From an uncultured Maribacter sp. (lineage in GTDB: Bacteria; Bacteroidota; Bacteroidia; Flavobacteriales; Flavobacteriaceae): a DNA stretch of 64,000 bases. The translations under genes and the position numbers were made by a program. The DNA lies in NCBI GenBank assembly GCA_947504045.1, contig CANNFY010000005.1, positions 1 to 64,000 of the forward strand, given 5' to 3'. Below the pieces are notes generated by a model. The model had not been told where the DNA came from and did no database searches. It saw nothing but the letters and a program-made list of their open reading frames with translations. Below, piece by piece: positions 24,687 to 34,024 of the stretch; position 1 is the first letter of the stretch; every line of letters begins with the position of its first letter.

Positions 24687-25874
24687 ATGAGTAATAATTT
24701 ATCCGACAGAATTAACAGCTTATCCCCTTCTGCAACCTTAGAAATGGCTGCAAAAGCAAGAGAATTAAGAGCGGCTGGAAAAGATATTATTGGCCTAAGT
24801 TTAGGCGAACCAGATTTTAACACTCCTGATTACATTAAAGAAGCTGCTATAAAAGCAATTAATGATGATTACAATTCTTACACACCAGTAGATGGTTATG
24901 TAGAATTAAAAGATGCTATTATCACTAAATTTAAGAGAGATAATAATATATCTTACGACTATTCTCAAATAGTAGTTTCTACTGGAGCAAAACAAGCTTT
25001 ATACAATGTTGCTCAGGCTTGTATTAACAAAGGAGACGAAGTTCTTTTACCATGCCCTTACTGGGTTAGTTATAGCGATATTGTTAAACTTGCAGACGGT
25101 GTTCCTGTAGAAATTGAAACTTCTATTGAGAATGATTTTAAAATGACTCCTGCACAATTAGAGGCTGCTATTACACCAAAAACAAAAATGCTTTGGTATA
25201 GCTCTCCTTGTAACCCTAGTGGTTCTATTTACAGTAAAGAAGAATTAAGAGCTCTTGCAGATGTACTTAAAAAATATCCGCAAATTATTATTGTTAGTGA
25301 TGAAATTTACGAACATATAAACTACGGGGTAACTGCACATGCTTCTATGGCAGAATTTGAAGATATGTATGACCGTACAGTTACTGTAAATGGTGTAGCA
25401 AAAGCTTTTGCTATGACAGGATGGAGAATTGGGTATATTGGCGCTCCAACCTATATTGCTAGAGCATGTAATAAATTACAAGGGCAAGTAACAAGTGGTG
25501 CAAACTGTATTGCTCAAAGAGCGGTTATTACTGCTTTAGAAGAACCTGTAAGTAAAATACAGTACATGGTTGACAAATTTAAAGAACGTAGAACTTTAAT
25601 TTTAGGCCTACTTAATGATATAGAAGGCTTTACATGTAACGAACCTGAAGGTGCCTTTTATGTTTATCCAGATGTAACTTACTTTTTTGGAAAAACATTA
25701 AACGGAACAAAAATTAATAATGCATCAGACTTTTCTATGTACTTATTAGAAAACGCAAATGTAGCTACTGTTACTGGTGACGCATTTGGAAATGGAAATT
25801 CTATAAGAATTTCTTACGCAGCTAGCGAAGAGCAAATTATTGAAGCAGTTAACAGAATTAAAGCTGCTTTATAA
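24687..25874 (+). CDS. Class I pyridoxal-phosphate aminotransferase (aspartate aminotransferase type)
   Basis: 395 residues, fold type I. Features are LSLGEPDFNTPDYI, VSTGAKQALYNVAQA, SSPCNPSGSIYS (Asn binding PLP), VSDEIYEHINYG, and the PLP lysine in VNGVAKAFAMTGWRIGYIG. This is the AAT-Ib subgroup, which usually transfers amino groups between aspartate or an aromatic amino acid and 2-oxoglutarate. Substrate cannot be fixed from sequence. It starts 13 bp after the desaturase gene and ends at a shared terminator. Confidence 0.92.
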   Translation: MSNNLSDRINSLSPSATLEMAAKARELRAAGKDIIGLSLGEPDFNTPDYIKEAAIKAINDDYNSYTPVDGYVELKDAIITKFKRDNNISYDYSQIVVSTGAKQALYNVAQACINKGDEVLLPCPYWVSYSDIVKLADGVPVEIETSIENDFKMTPAQLEAAITPKTKMLWYSSPCNPSGSIYSKEELRALADVLKKYPQIIIVSDEIYEHINYGVTAHASMAEFEDMYDRTVTVNGVAKAFAMTGWRIGYIGAPTYIARACNKLQGQVTSGANCIAQRAVITALEEPVSKIQYMVDKFKERRTLILGLLNDIEGFTCNEPEGAFYVYPDVTYFFGKTLNGTKINNASDFSMYLLENANVATVTGDAFGNGNSIRISYAASEEQIIEAVNRIKAAL

Positions 25875-25895
25875 ATTATATATTTAAATACAAAT

Positions 25896-25929
25896 AAAAA
25901 AAGCCTACTCAAATGAGTAGGCTTTTTTT
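25896..25929. terminator. Bidirectional terminator between aminotransferase and trkH
   Basis: Perfect stem of 15 bp including A/T flanks (core GCCTACTC/GAGTAGGC, 25896-25910 with 25915-25929) and a 4-nt loop. It serves both converging genes. Confidence 0.92.
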
Positions 25930-25935
25930 ATATTA

Positions 25936-27426
25936 CTAAGTACTTTTCCAAAAATAAGGTGTAAATAATATTAGTACTGTAAAAAGTTCTAGCCTACCTA
26001 CCAGCATTAAAAAACCACACCACCACTTACCTAAAGAAGGCAACTCATTAAAGTTACTTAAGGGGTTTAATTCTCCTAAACCAGGACCTACATTACCTAA
26101 AGAAGTTGCAGCACCACCAACAGCGGAAACAAAGTCTAAACCTAAGGCTCCTAACACCAGAGCTCCAATAATAAACAACAGCATATACAAAACAAAAAAG
26201 GCTATTATATTATATACAAAATGCTCTTTAACCGTCTTATCATTATATCGTACAGGTATAATTGCATTTACATGTAACGTTCTTTTAAACTCTAACAAGC
26301 CATTTTTTATAATTAATAAATGACGCATTACTTTTATACCACCTGCTGTAGAACCAGCGGAACCTCCTAAAAACATTAAACCAAAAAAGAATACGGTTAA
26401 AAAAGGTGTCCAGTCAGTAAAATCTGCACTAACAAAACCAGTAGTAGTTATTACTGCTATTACTTGAAATAATGAATGCCTAAATGAGCTTTCTGCCGTA
26501 CCCAATACTTTAGGATGATAATCGGAAACAGGCACATTTGCTTGGTAATATATAACAAGAGCTGCTATAATTGAAAATACTAATATAAATATAGAGTAAT
26601 ATTTAAACTCTTCATCTTTAATAACCCTTTGTATTTTTCCTTTAAATGCAAAGTAGCTTAAAACAAAATTACTTCCTGCCAAAAACATAAAAAGAATAAC
26701 AATGTATTGTATTAAAGGAGAATCATTCCAATAAGCTAAGCTTGCATTTTTAGTAGAAAACCCTCCAGTAGACAATGTAGATAACGAATGGTTAACAGCA
26801 TCAAAAAAAGACATTCCTGCTAATTTTAAAAGTATAGTTTCTGCTGCAGTATAACCTACATAAATATACCATAACCTTTTTGCTGTATCTGTTATTCTAG
26901 GGTGTAATTTATCGGCATTTGGCCCTGGTGCTTCTGCAGCAAATAACTGCATACCTCCTATACCCAATAAAGGCAATATTGCAATAGCCAAAACAATTAT
27001 ACCCATACCACCAATCCAATGCGTTATGCTTCGCCATATTAATATGCCCTCTGGCATTGCCTCAATATCATCTAAAATAGAAGCTCCTGTTGTTGTATAG
27101 CCAGATATAGTTTCAAAAAAAGCATTAGTTATATTAGGTATTGCACCTGAAAATAAATATGGTAACATTCCTGATATAGACATTACCAACCAACCAAAAG
27201 TTACTATAATGTAGCCTTCTTTTCTTTTTACTTCTTTTTTATGATCCCTTGTGTAAAACATCAAAAAAATTCCAATAAACATACTAGTAATAGAAGCTAA
27301 AGTAATACCCAAGGTTGCATTATCTTTATAAATACCACTTACTACTGCAGCCACAAGCATAAACAAACCATTGAACAACAATAGCAAGCCCATTAAGTGA
27401 AATATAATTTTTGAATTTAGTTTCAT
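25936..27426 (-). CDS. trkH: Potassium uptake channel subunit TrkH
   Basis: 496 residues, about ten membrane segments. This is the K+-translocating subunit of the Trk system in the inner membrane. Selectivity-filter loops of the four pseudo-repeats are visible: SGYTTTGASIL, LSTLSTGGFSTKN, VITTTGFVSADF and AATSLGNVGPGLG. It follows trkA with a 1-bp gap, so K+ channel and regulator are made from one mRNA, and it ends at the shared terminator. Confidence 0.96.
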   Translation of the reverse strand: MKLNSKIIFHLMGLLLLFNGLFMLVAAVVSGIYKDNATLGITLASITSMFIGIFLMFYTRDHKKEVKRKEGYIIVTFGWLVMSISGMLPYLFSGAIPNITNAFFETISGYTTTGASILDDIEAMPEGILIWRSITHWIGGMGIIVLAIAILPLLGIGGMQLFAAEAPGPNADKLHPRITDTAKRLWYIYVGYTAAETILLKLAGMSFFDAVNHSLSTLSTGGFSTKNASLAYWNDSPLIQYIVILFMFLAGSNFVLSYFAFKGKIQRVIKDEEFKYYSIFILVFSIIAALVIYYQANVPVSDYHPKVLGTAESSFRHSLFQVIAVITTTGFVSADFTDWTPFLTVFFFGLMFLGGSAGSTAGGIKVMRHLLIIKNGLLEFKRTLHVNAIIPVRYNDKTVKEHFVYNIIAFFVLYMLLFIIGALVLGALGLDFVSAVGGAATSLGNVGPGLGELNPLSNFNELPSLGKWWCGFLMLVGRLELFTVLILFTPYFWKST

Positions 27427-27427
27427 A

Positions 27428-28777
27428 TTACAAAAACAATCTTTCTATTTTCCCTATTATTTCTGGCAAGCAACATACTAAAACTCTATCTCCAGCTTTA
27501 ATTTCAAAACCTCCTAAAGCAATAATACCTTTACCACCTCTTACAACACCTCCAATAGTTGCCGATTTTGGAAAATCTAACTCTCGTATAATTGTTCCTT
27601 CTACCTTAGAGTCTGGCTTTACAACAAACTCTAAAATTTCTGCATTTAAGTTATTTAAACGCATTGTTTCTACCACCTCTCCTTTTCTAATATGACGGAA
27701 TATATTATTTGCAGCTAATAATTTTTTATTGATAAGAGTATCTATCCCTATTGAATGTGACAACTGAAAATAATCCATGTTTTCTACAAGAGCAATAGTC
27801 TTTTTTATCTTTTTAGATTTTGCAACCAAACAAGACATTATGTTAGTTTCAGAATTTCCGGTTACTGCAATAAAAGCATCCATAGATTCTAAACTTTCTT
27901 CTTGTAAAACCTCTACATTTCTACCATCGCCATTTATAATAAGGGCATTAGGTAAGTCATCCGCTAAATCAAAAGCTTTTTCTTTATTTTTTTCTACCAG
28001 TTTAACATTAAACCTACTAGCACATAAATCTCTTGCAGTTTTAAAACCAACTTTACTACCGCCAAGGATCATTACATTTTTTATTTCTTCTTTTTTCTTT
28101 CCGGTAAGTTTATAAAGCTCATCTACCCCTTCACTTGTGGTAATAAAATAAACTTGGTCTCCTTCTTTAAAAACAGTATCTCCTCTTGGTATTACAGTAA
28201 ATTGTGTTCCTAATCTTTTAAGTGCAATTGGCATAAAATGTAGCTCTGGAAATATCTTTGCCGCTTCCTTTACCATTTTTCCAACAAAGGGTGCTGTTTT
28301 TAATAATGAAACCCCAATCATAGTTAGCTTACCGTCTTCAAACTCATAAGTGTCATTAAAAGCAGATTTATTTAAAAGCAACTGTATTTCTTCTGCTGCT
28401 AATGCTTCTGGAGAAATAAGCTCATCAATACCTAATTCTGAAAATTTTAAAAGCTCTTTATTTCTTATAAATTCTGTATTAGATATTCTTGCAATGGTTC
28501 TTTTACAACCTAATTGCTTTGCCAACATACACAACGTAATATTTGTTGTTTCAGAAGAGGTTACTCCTATTACTAAATCAGAATCTTGTACTTGTGCTTC
28601 TTGCATTAAAGAAATTGAAGTAGCATCGCCTTTAATTACACGAATATCTAAATGACTATCTGCATAGGCTAAATTTTCCTTACGAGTATCTATTAGTGTA
28701 ATGTCTTGGGATTCGTAGGAGAATAGTTTTGCTAAATGAAACCCCACTTCACCAGCTCCCGCAATTATTATTTTCAT
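27428..28777 (-). CDS. trkA: Trk system potassium uptake regulator TrkA
   Basis: 449 residues, two tandem RCK modules. Each has an NAD-binding RCK_N domain (MKIIIAGAGEVGFHLAKLF at 1-19; MILGGSKVGFKTARDL around 232-247) followed by an RCK_C domain (about 140-225 and 370-449). It binds the cytoplasmic face of TrkH and gates it by nucleotide state. It is the promoter-proximal gene of trkA-trkH. Confidence 0.96.
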   Translation of the reverse strand: MKIIIAGAGEVGFHLAKLFSYESQDITLIDTRKENLAYADSHLDIRVIKGDATSISLMQEAQVQDSDLVIGVTSSETTNITLCMLAKQLGCKRTIARISNTEFIRNKELLKFSELGIDELISPEALAAEEIQLLLNKSAFNDTYEFEDGKLTMIGVSLLKTAPFVGKMVKEAAKIFPELHFMPIALKRLGTQFTVIPRGDTVFKEGDQVYFITTSEGVDELYKLTGKKKEEIKNVMILGGSKVGFKTARDLCASRFNVKLVEKNKEKAFDLADDLPNALIINGDGRNVEVLQEESLESMDAFIAVTGNSETNIMSCLVAKSKKIKKTIALVENMDYFQLSHSIGIDTLINKKLLAANNIFRHIRKGEVVETMRLNNLNAEILEFVVKPDSKVEGTIIRELDFPKSATIGGVVRGGKGIIALGGFEIKAGDRVLVCCLPEIIGKIERLFL

Positions 28778-28818
28778 TTAGTATGTATGTAGTTTAACAT
28801 AGCAAGAATTATTTGTTC

Positions 28819-28834
28819 ACCTAAACTATTAGGT
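28819..28834 (-). promoter_or_regulatory. 16-bp palindrome in the trkA leader
   Basis: ACCTAA-ACTA-TTAGGT, 42-57 bp upstream of the trkA start and downstream of the candidate promoter at 28905-28912. A related CCTAAAC-AT-TTAGG occurs upstream of pnp at 36478-36491. Confidence 0.4.
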
Positions 28835-28904
28835 AACAACACCTTAAAAGGCATTTTCATTTTCAAGAAGATTTATTTTACTAAAATTATGCAAAAATGT
28901 AATG

Positions 28905-28912
28905 CAAAACTA
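28905..28912 (-). promoter_or_regulatory. -7 promoter box TAGTTTTG for trkA-trkH
   Basis: Minus-strand TAGTTTTG fits TAnnTTTG; the leader to trkA would be about 120 nt. Confidence 0.4.
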
Positions 28913-29012
28913 CATAATTTTATTGGTTACAATACACTTTAACTCTTTAAAGAACATAAGATTACTTGCTTTTATTGTACAAATAAAGAAGTAGTTGCTT
29001 ATTCCTAAATTG

Positions 29013-29020
29013 TATATTTG
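29013..29020 (+). promoter_or_regulatory. -7 promoter box TATATTTG for menG-porT
   Basis: Exact TAnnTTTG match 14 bp before the methyltransferase ATG; a TTG lies 15 bp upstream of the box at 28995-28997, slightly closer than the usual 17-23 bp. Confidence 0.55.
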
Positions 29021-29034
29021 CCAAAAAATTTAAA

Positions 29035-29763
29035 ATGACCAAAAAGGTTACACCATATAAAGACTCTGAACTAGGAAAAAAGGAACAGGTTACACAAATG
29101 TTTGACAACATTTCTACGCATTATGACGGTTTAAATCGTGTAATCTCTTTTGGAATTGATATAAAGTGGAGAAACAGAGTAGTATCTATACTATCAAAAA
29201 AGAAACCTGAAACCATTTTAGATATTGCTACAGGAACCGGAGATTTAGCTATAAATATGGTAAAAACTGGAGCTTCTAAAATAATTGGTTTAGATATTTC
29301 TCCGGGTATGTTAGAAGTTGGAAAAAATAAAATAAACGATAAAAAACTTAGTAACACTATAGAAATGGTGGTTGGCGATAGCGAAAATCTACCATTTAAC
29401 ACAAATTCTTTTGATGCCGTTACTGTTGCTTTTGGCGTTCGCAATTTTGAAACACTAGAAAAAGGTCTTGCTGAAATTTATAGAGTTTTAAAACCTAATG
29501 GTTCTTTTGTTGTTCTAGAAACATCTGTACCTACAAAAACACCCTACAAACAAGGGTATAATTTTTATACCAAAAGAATATTACCCGTTATTGGAAGAAT
29601 TTTTTCTAAAGACCGTTCTGCTTATGCATATTTAAGTGAATCTGCATCTGTTTTTCCACATGGAGAAAACTTCAACAATATTTTACGTAAAATTGGGTTT
29701 ATAGATGTAGTTAACAAACCTCAAACATTTGGTGTTGCATCAATATATGTTGCTACCAAATAG
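29035..29763 (+). CDS. menG: Demethylmenaquinone methyltransferase (UbiE/MenG)
   Basis: 242 residues. It performs the SAM-dependent last step of menaquinone synthesis; menaquinone is the expected quinone here. Signatures are VTQMFDNISTHYDGLNRVISFGID, the SAM loop ILDIATGTGDLAINM, and FDAVTVAFGVRNFE. The porT gene follows 20 bp later, an order I know from other Flavobacteriia. The product links to Na+-NQR in the window, which reduces the same quinone pool. Confidence 0.95.
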   Translation: MTKKVTPYKDSELGKKEQVTQMFDNISTHYDGLNRVISFGIDIKWRNRVVSILSKKKPETILDIATGTGDLAINMVKTGASKIIGLDISPGMLEVGKNKINDKKLSNTIEMVVGDSENLPFNTNSFDAVTVAFGVRNFETLEKGLAEIYRVLKPNGSFVVLETSVPTKTPYKQGYNFYTKRILPVIGRIFSKDRSAYAYLSESASVFPHGENFNNILRKIGFIDVVNKPQTFGVASIYVATK

Positions 29764-29783
29764 CCAATAAAGGGCAGTGTATT

Positions 29784-30539
29784 ATGGCAATAAAAGTATG
29801 TAACAATACCTATAAAAAAGAGTTTTTATTAAATTTCTTTAAAAAGAACTTCTTCTTTTATATAATTATAGGAATATTTTTTATTTCTACTAATGTAAAA
29901 GCGCAATTTAATGAACGTCCGGTTCTTAATTTAGAAACCGAGGACGAACCATTATTAAATTGGGGGTATTATTTAGGTTTTAATCAGTACGATTTTAAGT
30001 TTAGCTATATAAATGATGCTCCAGATATTTTAGTTGAAAAAAGTATTGGCTTTAATGTTGGACTTATTGGAGAATTGCGCCTTAATAATTTTCTAGACCT
30101 TAGGTTTGAGCCTGGATTAAGTTACGCTTCAAGAAATCTTGGCTTTACAGGTTTTACCGAAGAAAGAGATGCCATAAGAGAAGTAAAATCTACCTATATA
30201 AATTTTCCTCTATTATTAAAAGCCAGCACAAAAAGGCTAGGAAACTGGAAACCTTATTTAGTTGGTGGTTTTTCTACTTCCTTAAATTTAGGTAGTAATG
30301 AAGGTAGCTTAGATGATAATTCTGCAGGAACCTTTAGAATGAAAAAATCTGTTTATAATTACGAACTAGGTTTTGGTATAGATTTTTATTTAGAATACTT
30401 TAAATTTTCTCCATCTATACGTGGTGTATTTGCTATTACTGATGAGCTAGTTGAAGATGCAGACCCTAATAGCCCGTGGACAGGTAATATTGATCTTATG
30501 CAAACTCGCGGACTTTTTATAAACTTTACTTTTGAGTAA
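29784..30539 (+). CDS. porT: Type IX secretion protein PorT (SprT)
   Basis: 251 residues. A signal peptide with an unusually long n-region (hydrophobic core at ~25-38, ending VKAQ) precedes an outer-membrane beta-barrel of about eight strands. Typical pieces are WGYYLGFNQYDFKFSY, LRLNNFLDLRFEPGLSY, TYINFPLLLKAST, NWKPYLVGGFS and YELGFGIDFYLEYFKFSPSIR. PorT is needed for T9SS secretion in Porphyromonas and (as SprT) in Flavobacterium. Position after menG supports the call. It converges on the next gene with a 3-bp gap and no terminator. Confidence 0.85.
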   Translation: MAIKVCNNTYKKEFLLNFFKKNFFFYIIIGIFFISTNVKAQFNERPVLNLETEDEPLLNWGYYLGFNQYDFKFSYINDAPDILVEKSIGFNVGLIGELRLNNFLDLRFEPGLSYASRNLGFTGFTEERDAIREVKSTYINFPLLLKASTKRLGNWKPYLVGGFSTSLNLGSNEGSLDDNSAGTFRMKKSVYNYELGFGIDFYLEYFKFSPSIRGVFAITDELVEDADPNSPWTGNIDLMQTRGLFINFTFE

Positions 30540-30542
30540 TAT

Positions 30543-31271
30543 TTAAAAACTACTTCTTCTAATTTCATTCAACAAAATAGAAGTTGCAGTAGCAACATTT
30601 AAACTTTCTGTTGTAGATTTTCCAAACTGTGGAATTGCAATTTTATTGGTGCAAATAGCTGCTATTTCTTTAGATATTCCGTTTGCTTCATTCCCCATAA
30701 CCAAAGCTCCTTTTTCTGGTAAATTTTCAGAATAAACAACAGATCCATTCATAAAAGTACCATATATAGGTTTTTTATATTCTTTTAAAAAAGACTCTAT
30801 TTGTAAATACGTAATATTTACTCTAGTAATAGAACCCATAGTTGCTTGTAATACTTTAGGATTATAACAATCTACAGTAGAAGAAGAACATATTAAGTTT
30901 TTTATACCAAACCAATCGCATAGTCTAATAATAGTACCTAAATTTCCAGGGTCGCGCACATCATCTAACACAACTACCCAATCTTCCTGATCTATATTTA
31001 AAGGTTTTGGCATATAAAAAACACCTAAAACAGAACTTGGGTTTTTTAAAGAACTAATATGTGACAAATCTTTTTGAGAAATTATTTCGCAAACCTCCCC
31101 TATTTCTTTTTTATAATTTTCATCTGTAGTTAAAACTTTATATACTTCTATATCCGAAGCTAATAACTCATTCACCGTTTTTTTTCCTTCTACAACAAAC
31201 ATTTTATGCTGAATTCGGCATTTTTTTTGCTGTAGAGTTCTTATAAACTTTATTTGGCTTTTAACAACCAT
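30543..31271 (-). CDS. TrmH/SpoU-family RNA 2'-O-methyltransferase
   Basis: 242 residues. N-terminal substrate-binding domain (~1-95), then a SPOUT trefoil-knot domain: WVVVLDDVRDPGNLGTIIRLCDWFGI, GALVMGNEANGIS, and IPQFGKSTTESLNVATATSILL carry the three family motifs. It uses SAM to methylate ribose in rRNA or tRNA; the exact site (23S G2251-like or other) is not determined by sequence. Divergent from tamL with a 24-bp gap between starts. Confidence 0.9.
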   Translation of the reverse strand: MVVKSQIKFIRTLQQKKCRIQHKMFVVEGKKTVNELLASDIEVYKVLTTDENYKKEIGEVCEIISQKDLSHISSLKNPSSVLGVFYMPKPLNIDQEDWVVVLDDVRDPGNLGTIIRLCDWFGIKNLICSSSTVDCYNPKVLQATMGSITRVNITYLQIESFLKEYKKPIYGTFMNGSVVYSENLPEKGALVMGNEANGISKEIAAICTNKIAIPQFGKSTTESLNVATATSILLNEIRRSSF

Positions 31272-31281
31272 ACAAATAATG

Positions 31282-31289
31282 TATTTTTG
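31282..31289 (+). promoter_or_regulatory. -7 promoter box TATTTTTG for tamL
   Basis: TAnnTTTG match ending 6 bp before the tamL ATG at 31296, so the mRNA may be leaderless. It lies only 10 bp beyond the start codon of the divergent methyltransferase gene. Confidence 0.45.
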
Positions 31290-31295
31290 ATTTCT

Positions 31296-33875
31296 ATGAA
31301 GATTTTAAGGCGCTATAAAAAAAACATTGCTAAAATAAGCTTATTATTTTTTGCTATAGCATTTACTTCATGCAATACTTTAAAAAGAGTTGGAGAAAAT
31401 GATTTACTACTAACAAAAAATAACATTTATGCCAACAATAATAAAGTTAATGATGAAGATATAGAAAGCCTTATTGTACAAAAACCAAATAGCACATTGT
31501 TAGGGTACCCTCTTCGTCTTAACTTATATAATCTTGCTAAAAAAAATCCGGACTCTTCTTTTCAAAATTGGTTATACAAAAAAGAGAAAAGAGAAAAAAG
31601 ACTAGTTAATTTATTATCTCAAAAACAAGTTGATAGGCTTGGAGAATCTTTTATTGTAAAAGGAATGAGTGTTTGGCTAAAAAAAGTAGGTGAAGCACCT
31701 TCTATAGTTGACACTTTACAAACTAGAAAAACCTTAGAAAAACTTAGTGCATACTACGATAGTAAAGGGTACTTTAATAACAATACAACTTCAGAAATAA
31801 TACCTAGCAAAAGAAAAAAAAGAGCTACAATAGATTATAAAATTGCTCTAGGCAAACCCTTTAAATTAGATTCGGTATCTAAAAAAATTAAATCTTCCAT
31901 TATAGATTCTATTTACATTGCCCACAAAAAAAAATCTTTTGTAAAATCTGGGCAACAATTTGATTTAAATAACTTTAATAACGAAAGAGAAAGACTAACC
32001 TATGTTTTTAGAAATAACGGCATCTACAATTTTCAACAAAGTTCTATTAGTTATGATATAGCAACAGACACTACTAAAACTGCTAACGATCAATTAATGA
32101 ATGTAGAGTTAGTTATTGCTGGACTTAAAGTAAGAGGAGATAGTGCCATTTCTAACGCTAAGTACAAAATATCAAAATTTAATAAAATAAAAATCTACTT
32201 AGATTACCTATATAATGATAGTGAAAATGAACATAAATCTGTAAAATATGGCGATTACACCATTTTTTACAAAGACAAATTAAGATACAAACCAAAAACT
32301 CTTGCAAATGCAATTTTATTTAAAAAAGATAGTATTTATAGAGATATTGATAAAATAAGAACTTACAGACAAATTACAAGCTTAAATGTATTTAAGTATC
32401 CGAGCATAAATTTTGAAGAAGAAGACAACACCTTAAATACAAATATTTATTTATCTAGTAGACCTAAATATTCTTTAGAAACCGATTTAGAAATTACAAG
32501 ATCCAACATAAGGCGCCTAGGAGTTGGGTTCGGTAGCTCTTTATTAATGCGTAATATTTTTAATGGCGCAGAAACACTAAGTATATCTGCCAGTGGAACT
32601 TTTGGACTTTTAAGTAATACTACATTAACAGATGATTTTTTCTCCGAAATTGGAGCAGATATTAATCTTAATTTCCCAAGAATATGGCTTCCTTTTATTA
32701 ATACCGACAAAATAATACCAAGCTATAATTTACCTGAAACACGAATAACACTTGGTACTAGCTCTCAAAGAAATATAGGATTAGACAAACAAACATTTAA
32801 TGCAATACTTGGGTACAACTGGTCTCCATCAGACTTTAAACAAAACTCTGTAGAGCTATTAAATATACAATATGTAAACAACAAAAATACAGATCGATTT
32901 TTTGAGGTTTACGAAAGCACCTATGAAAACCTAGATGAAATAGCAGACAATTACGAAACACTAGAGGAACTAAGCGATTTTTTTGAAACAGATGAAAATA
33001 GCACAGACCCATATTTAACCATACCAGATGGTGCAAATGGTTTTATTAACGCCGTTTTAAATAACGAAATAGCAACTACAACAGATGATAAAGATGATGT
33101 TAGTAGCATTCAAGAAAGACAAGAAAGATTAACAGAAAACAACTTAATATTTGCTAGTAATTACACATTTTCTAAAAACAATAAAAATGGAATTACAGAC
33201 AATAACTTTTATCAATTTAAACTTAAATTAGAAAGTGCTGGAAATTTTTTATCAGGCTTATCTTACCTTACTCCTTTTAAAGAAAATGACGAAAACCAGC
33301 TCTTAGTTTTTAACGTACCTTACTCGCAATATATTAAAACAGAAGTAGACTTTATTAAATATTGGGATTTAAACAGATCTAACGTATTAGCCTTTCATAG
33401 TTTTACAGGAATTGCCATACCCTACGGAAATTCAGACAACATACCTTTTGTACGAAGTTATTTTGCAGGTGGCTCTAACGATAACAGAGCGTGGTTCCCA
33501 TACTCACTAGGACCAGGAAAAACAGATGCTATTAATGATTTTAATGAAGCTAATTTCAAAATTGCTTTAAACCTTGAATATAGATTTCCTATTCTGGGTA
33601 ATTTTAATGGCGCCATATTTGCAGATGCCGGAAATATCTGGAATGTTTTTGATAATGTAGAAGACCCTGATGCAACATTTAACGGAATAGAATCTTTAAA
33701 AGACATTGCACTAGGTTCCGGATTTGGTGTTAGGTATGATGCTACTTACTTTATATTTAGACTAGATTTAGGTTTTAAAACATATAATCCTGCAGAAATA
33801 ACTTCTAAAAGATGGTTTAGAGACTATAATTTTGCAAATTCTGTGCTTCAAGTTGGTATTAATTACCCATTTTAA
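31296..33875 (+). CDS. tamL: BamA/TamA-family outer-membrane lipoprotein TamL
   Basis: 859 residues from ATG 31296; an in-frame TTG at 31254 would add 14 residues but lies upstream of the -7 box. Residues 1-26 form a lipoprotein signal (AIAFTSC lipobox). POTRA-like repeats occupy roughly 30-390. The C-terminal ~450 residues form an Omp85 16-stranded barrel: DAGNIWNVFD, RSYFAGGSNDNRAW (the conserved barrel lid loop) and FGVRYDATYFIFRLDLGF with a terminal aromatic NYPF. Bacteroidota TamL replaces TamA as the TamB partner for outer-membrane protein or lipid transport; tamB is not in this window. Confidence 0.92.
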   Translation: MKILRRYKKNIAKISLLFFAIAFTSCNTLKRVGENDLLLTKNNIYANNNKVNDEDIESLIVQKPNSTLLGYPLRLNLYNLAKKNPDSSFQNWLYKKEKREKRLVNLLSQKQVDRLGESFIVKGMSVWLKKVGEAPSIVDTLQTRKTLEKLSAYYDSKGYFNNNTTSEIIPSKRKKRATIDYKIALGKPFKLDSVSKKIKSSIIDSIYIAHKKKSFVKSGQQFDLNNFNNERERLTYVFRNNGIYNFQQSSISYDIATDTTKTANDQLMNVELVIAGLKVRGDSAISNAKYKISKFNKIKIYLDYLYNDSENEHKSVKYGDYTIFYKDKLRYKPKTLANAILFKKDSIYRDIDKIRTYRQITSLNVFKYPSINFEEEDNTLNTNIYLSSRPKYSLETDLEITRSNIRRLGVGFGSSLLMRNIFNGAETLSISASGTFGLLSNTTLTDDFFSEIGADINLNFPRIWLPFINTDKIIPSYNLPETRITLGTSSQRNIGLDKQTFNAILGYNWSPSDFKQNSVELLNIQYVNNKNTDRFFEVYESTYENLDEIADNYETLEELSDFFETDENSTDPYLTIPDGANGFINAVLNNEIATTTDDKDDVSSIQERQERLTENNLIFASNYTFSKNNKNGITDNNFYQFKLKLESAGNFLSGLSYLTPFKENDENQLLVFNVPYSQYIKTEVDFIKYWDLNRSNVLAFHSFTGIAIPYGNSDNIPFVRSYFAGGSNDNRAWFPYSLGPGKTDAINDFNEANFKIALNLEYRFPILGNFNGAIFADAGNIWNVFDNVEDPDATFNGIESLKDIALGSGFGVRYDATYFIFRLDLGFKTYNPAEITSKRWFRDYNFANSVLQVGINYPF

Positions 33876-33981
33876 TCCTAAATTTTACTTTATACCTTTA
33901 CCGCAAACGTTGTAATTGGATAATAATCGAAAACATAACTGTTTCCGACTAAATTGCCCTTAAGCTCTTAATATTTTTATT

Positions 33982-33989
33982 TACTTTTG
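33982..33989 (+). promoter_or_regulatory. -7 promoter box TACTTTTG for fbaA-accD
   Basis: Exact TAnnTTTG match 35 bp before the fbaA ATG; a TTG lies 25 bp upstream of it (33954-33956), a slightly long spacing. Confidence 0.6.
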
Positions 33990-34024
33990 CTATTCAATTT
34001 TATTAAACATTAAACACACATAAA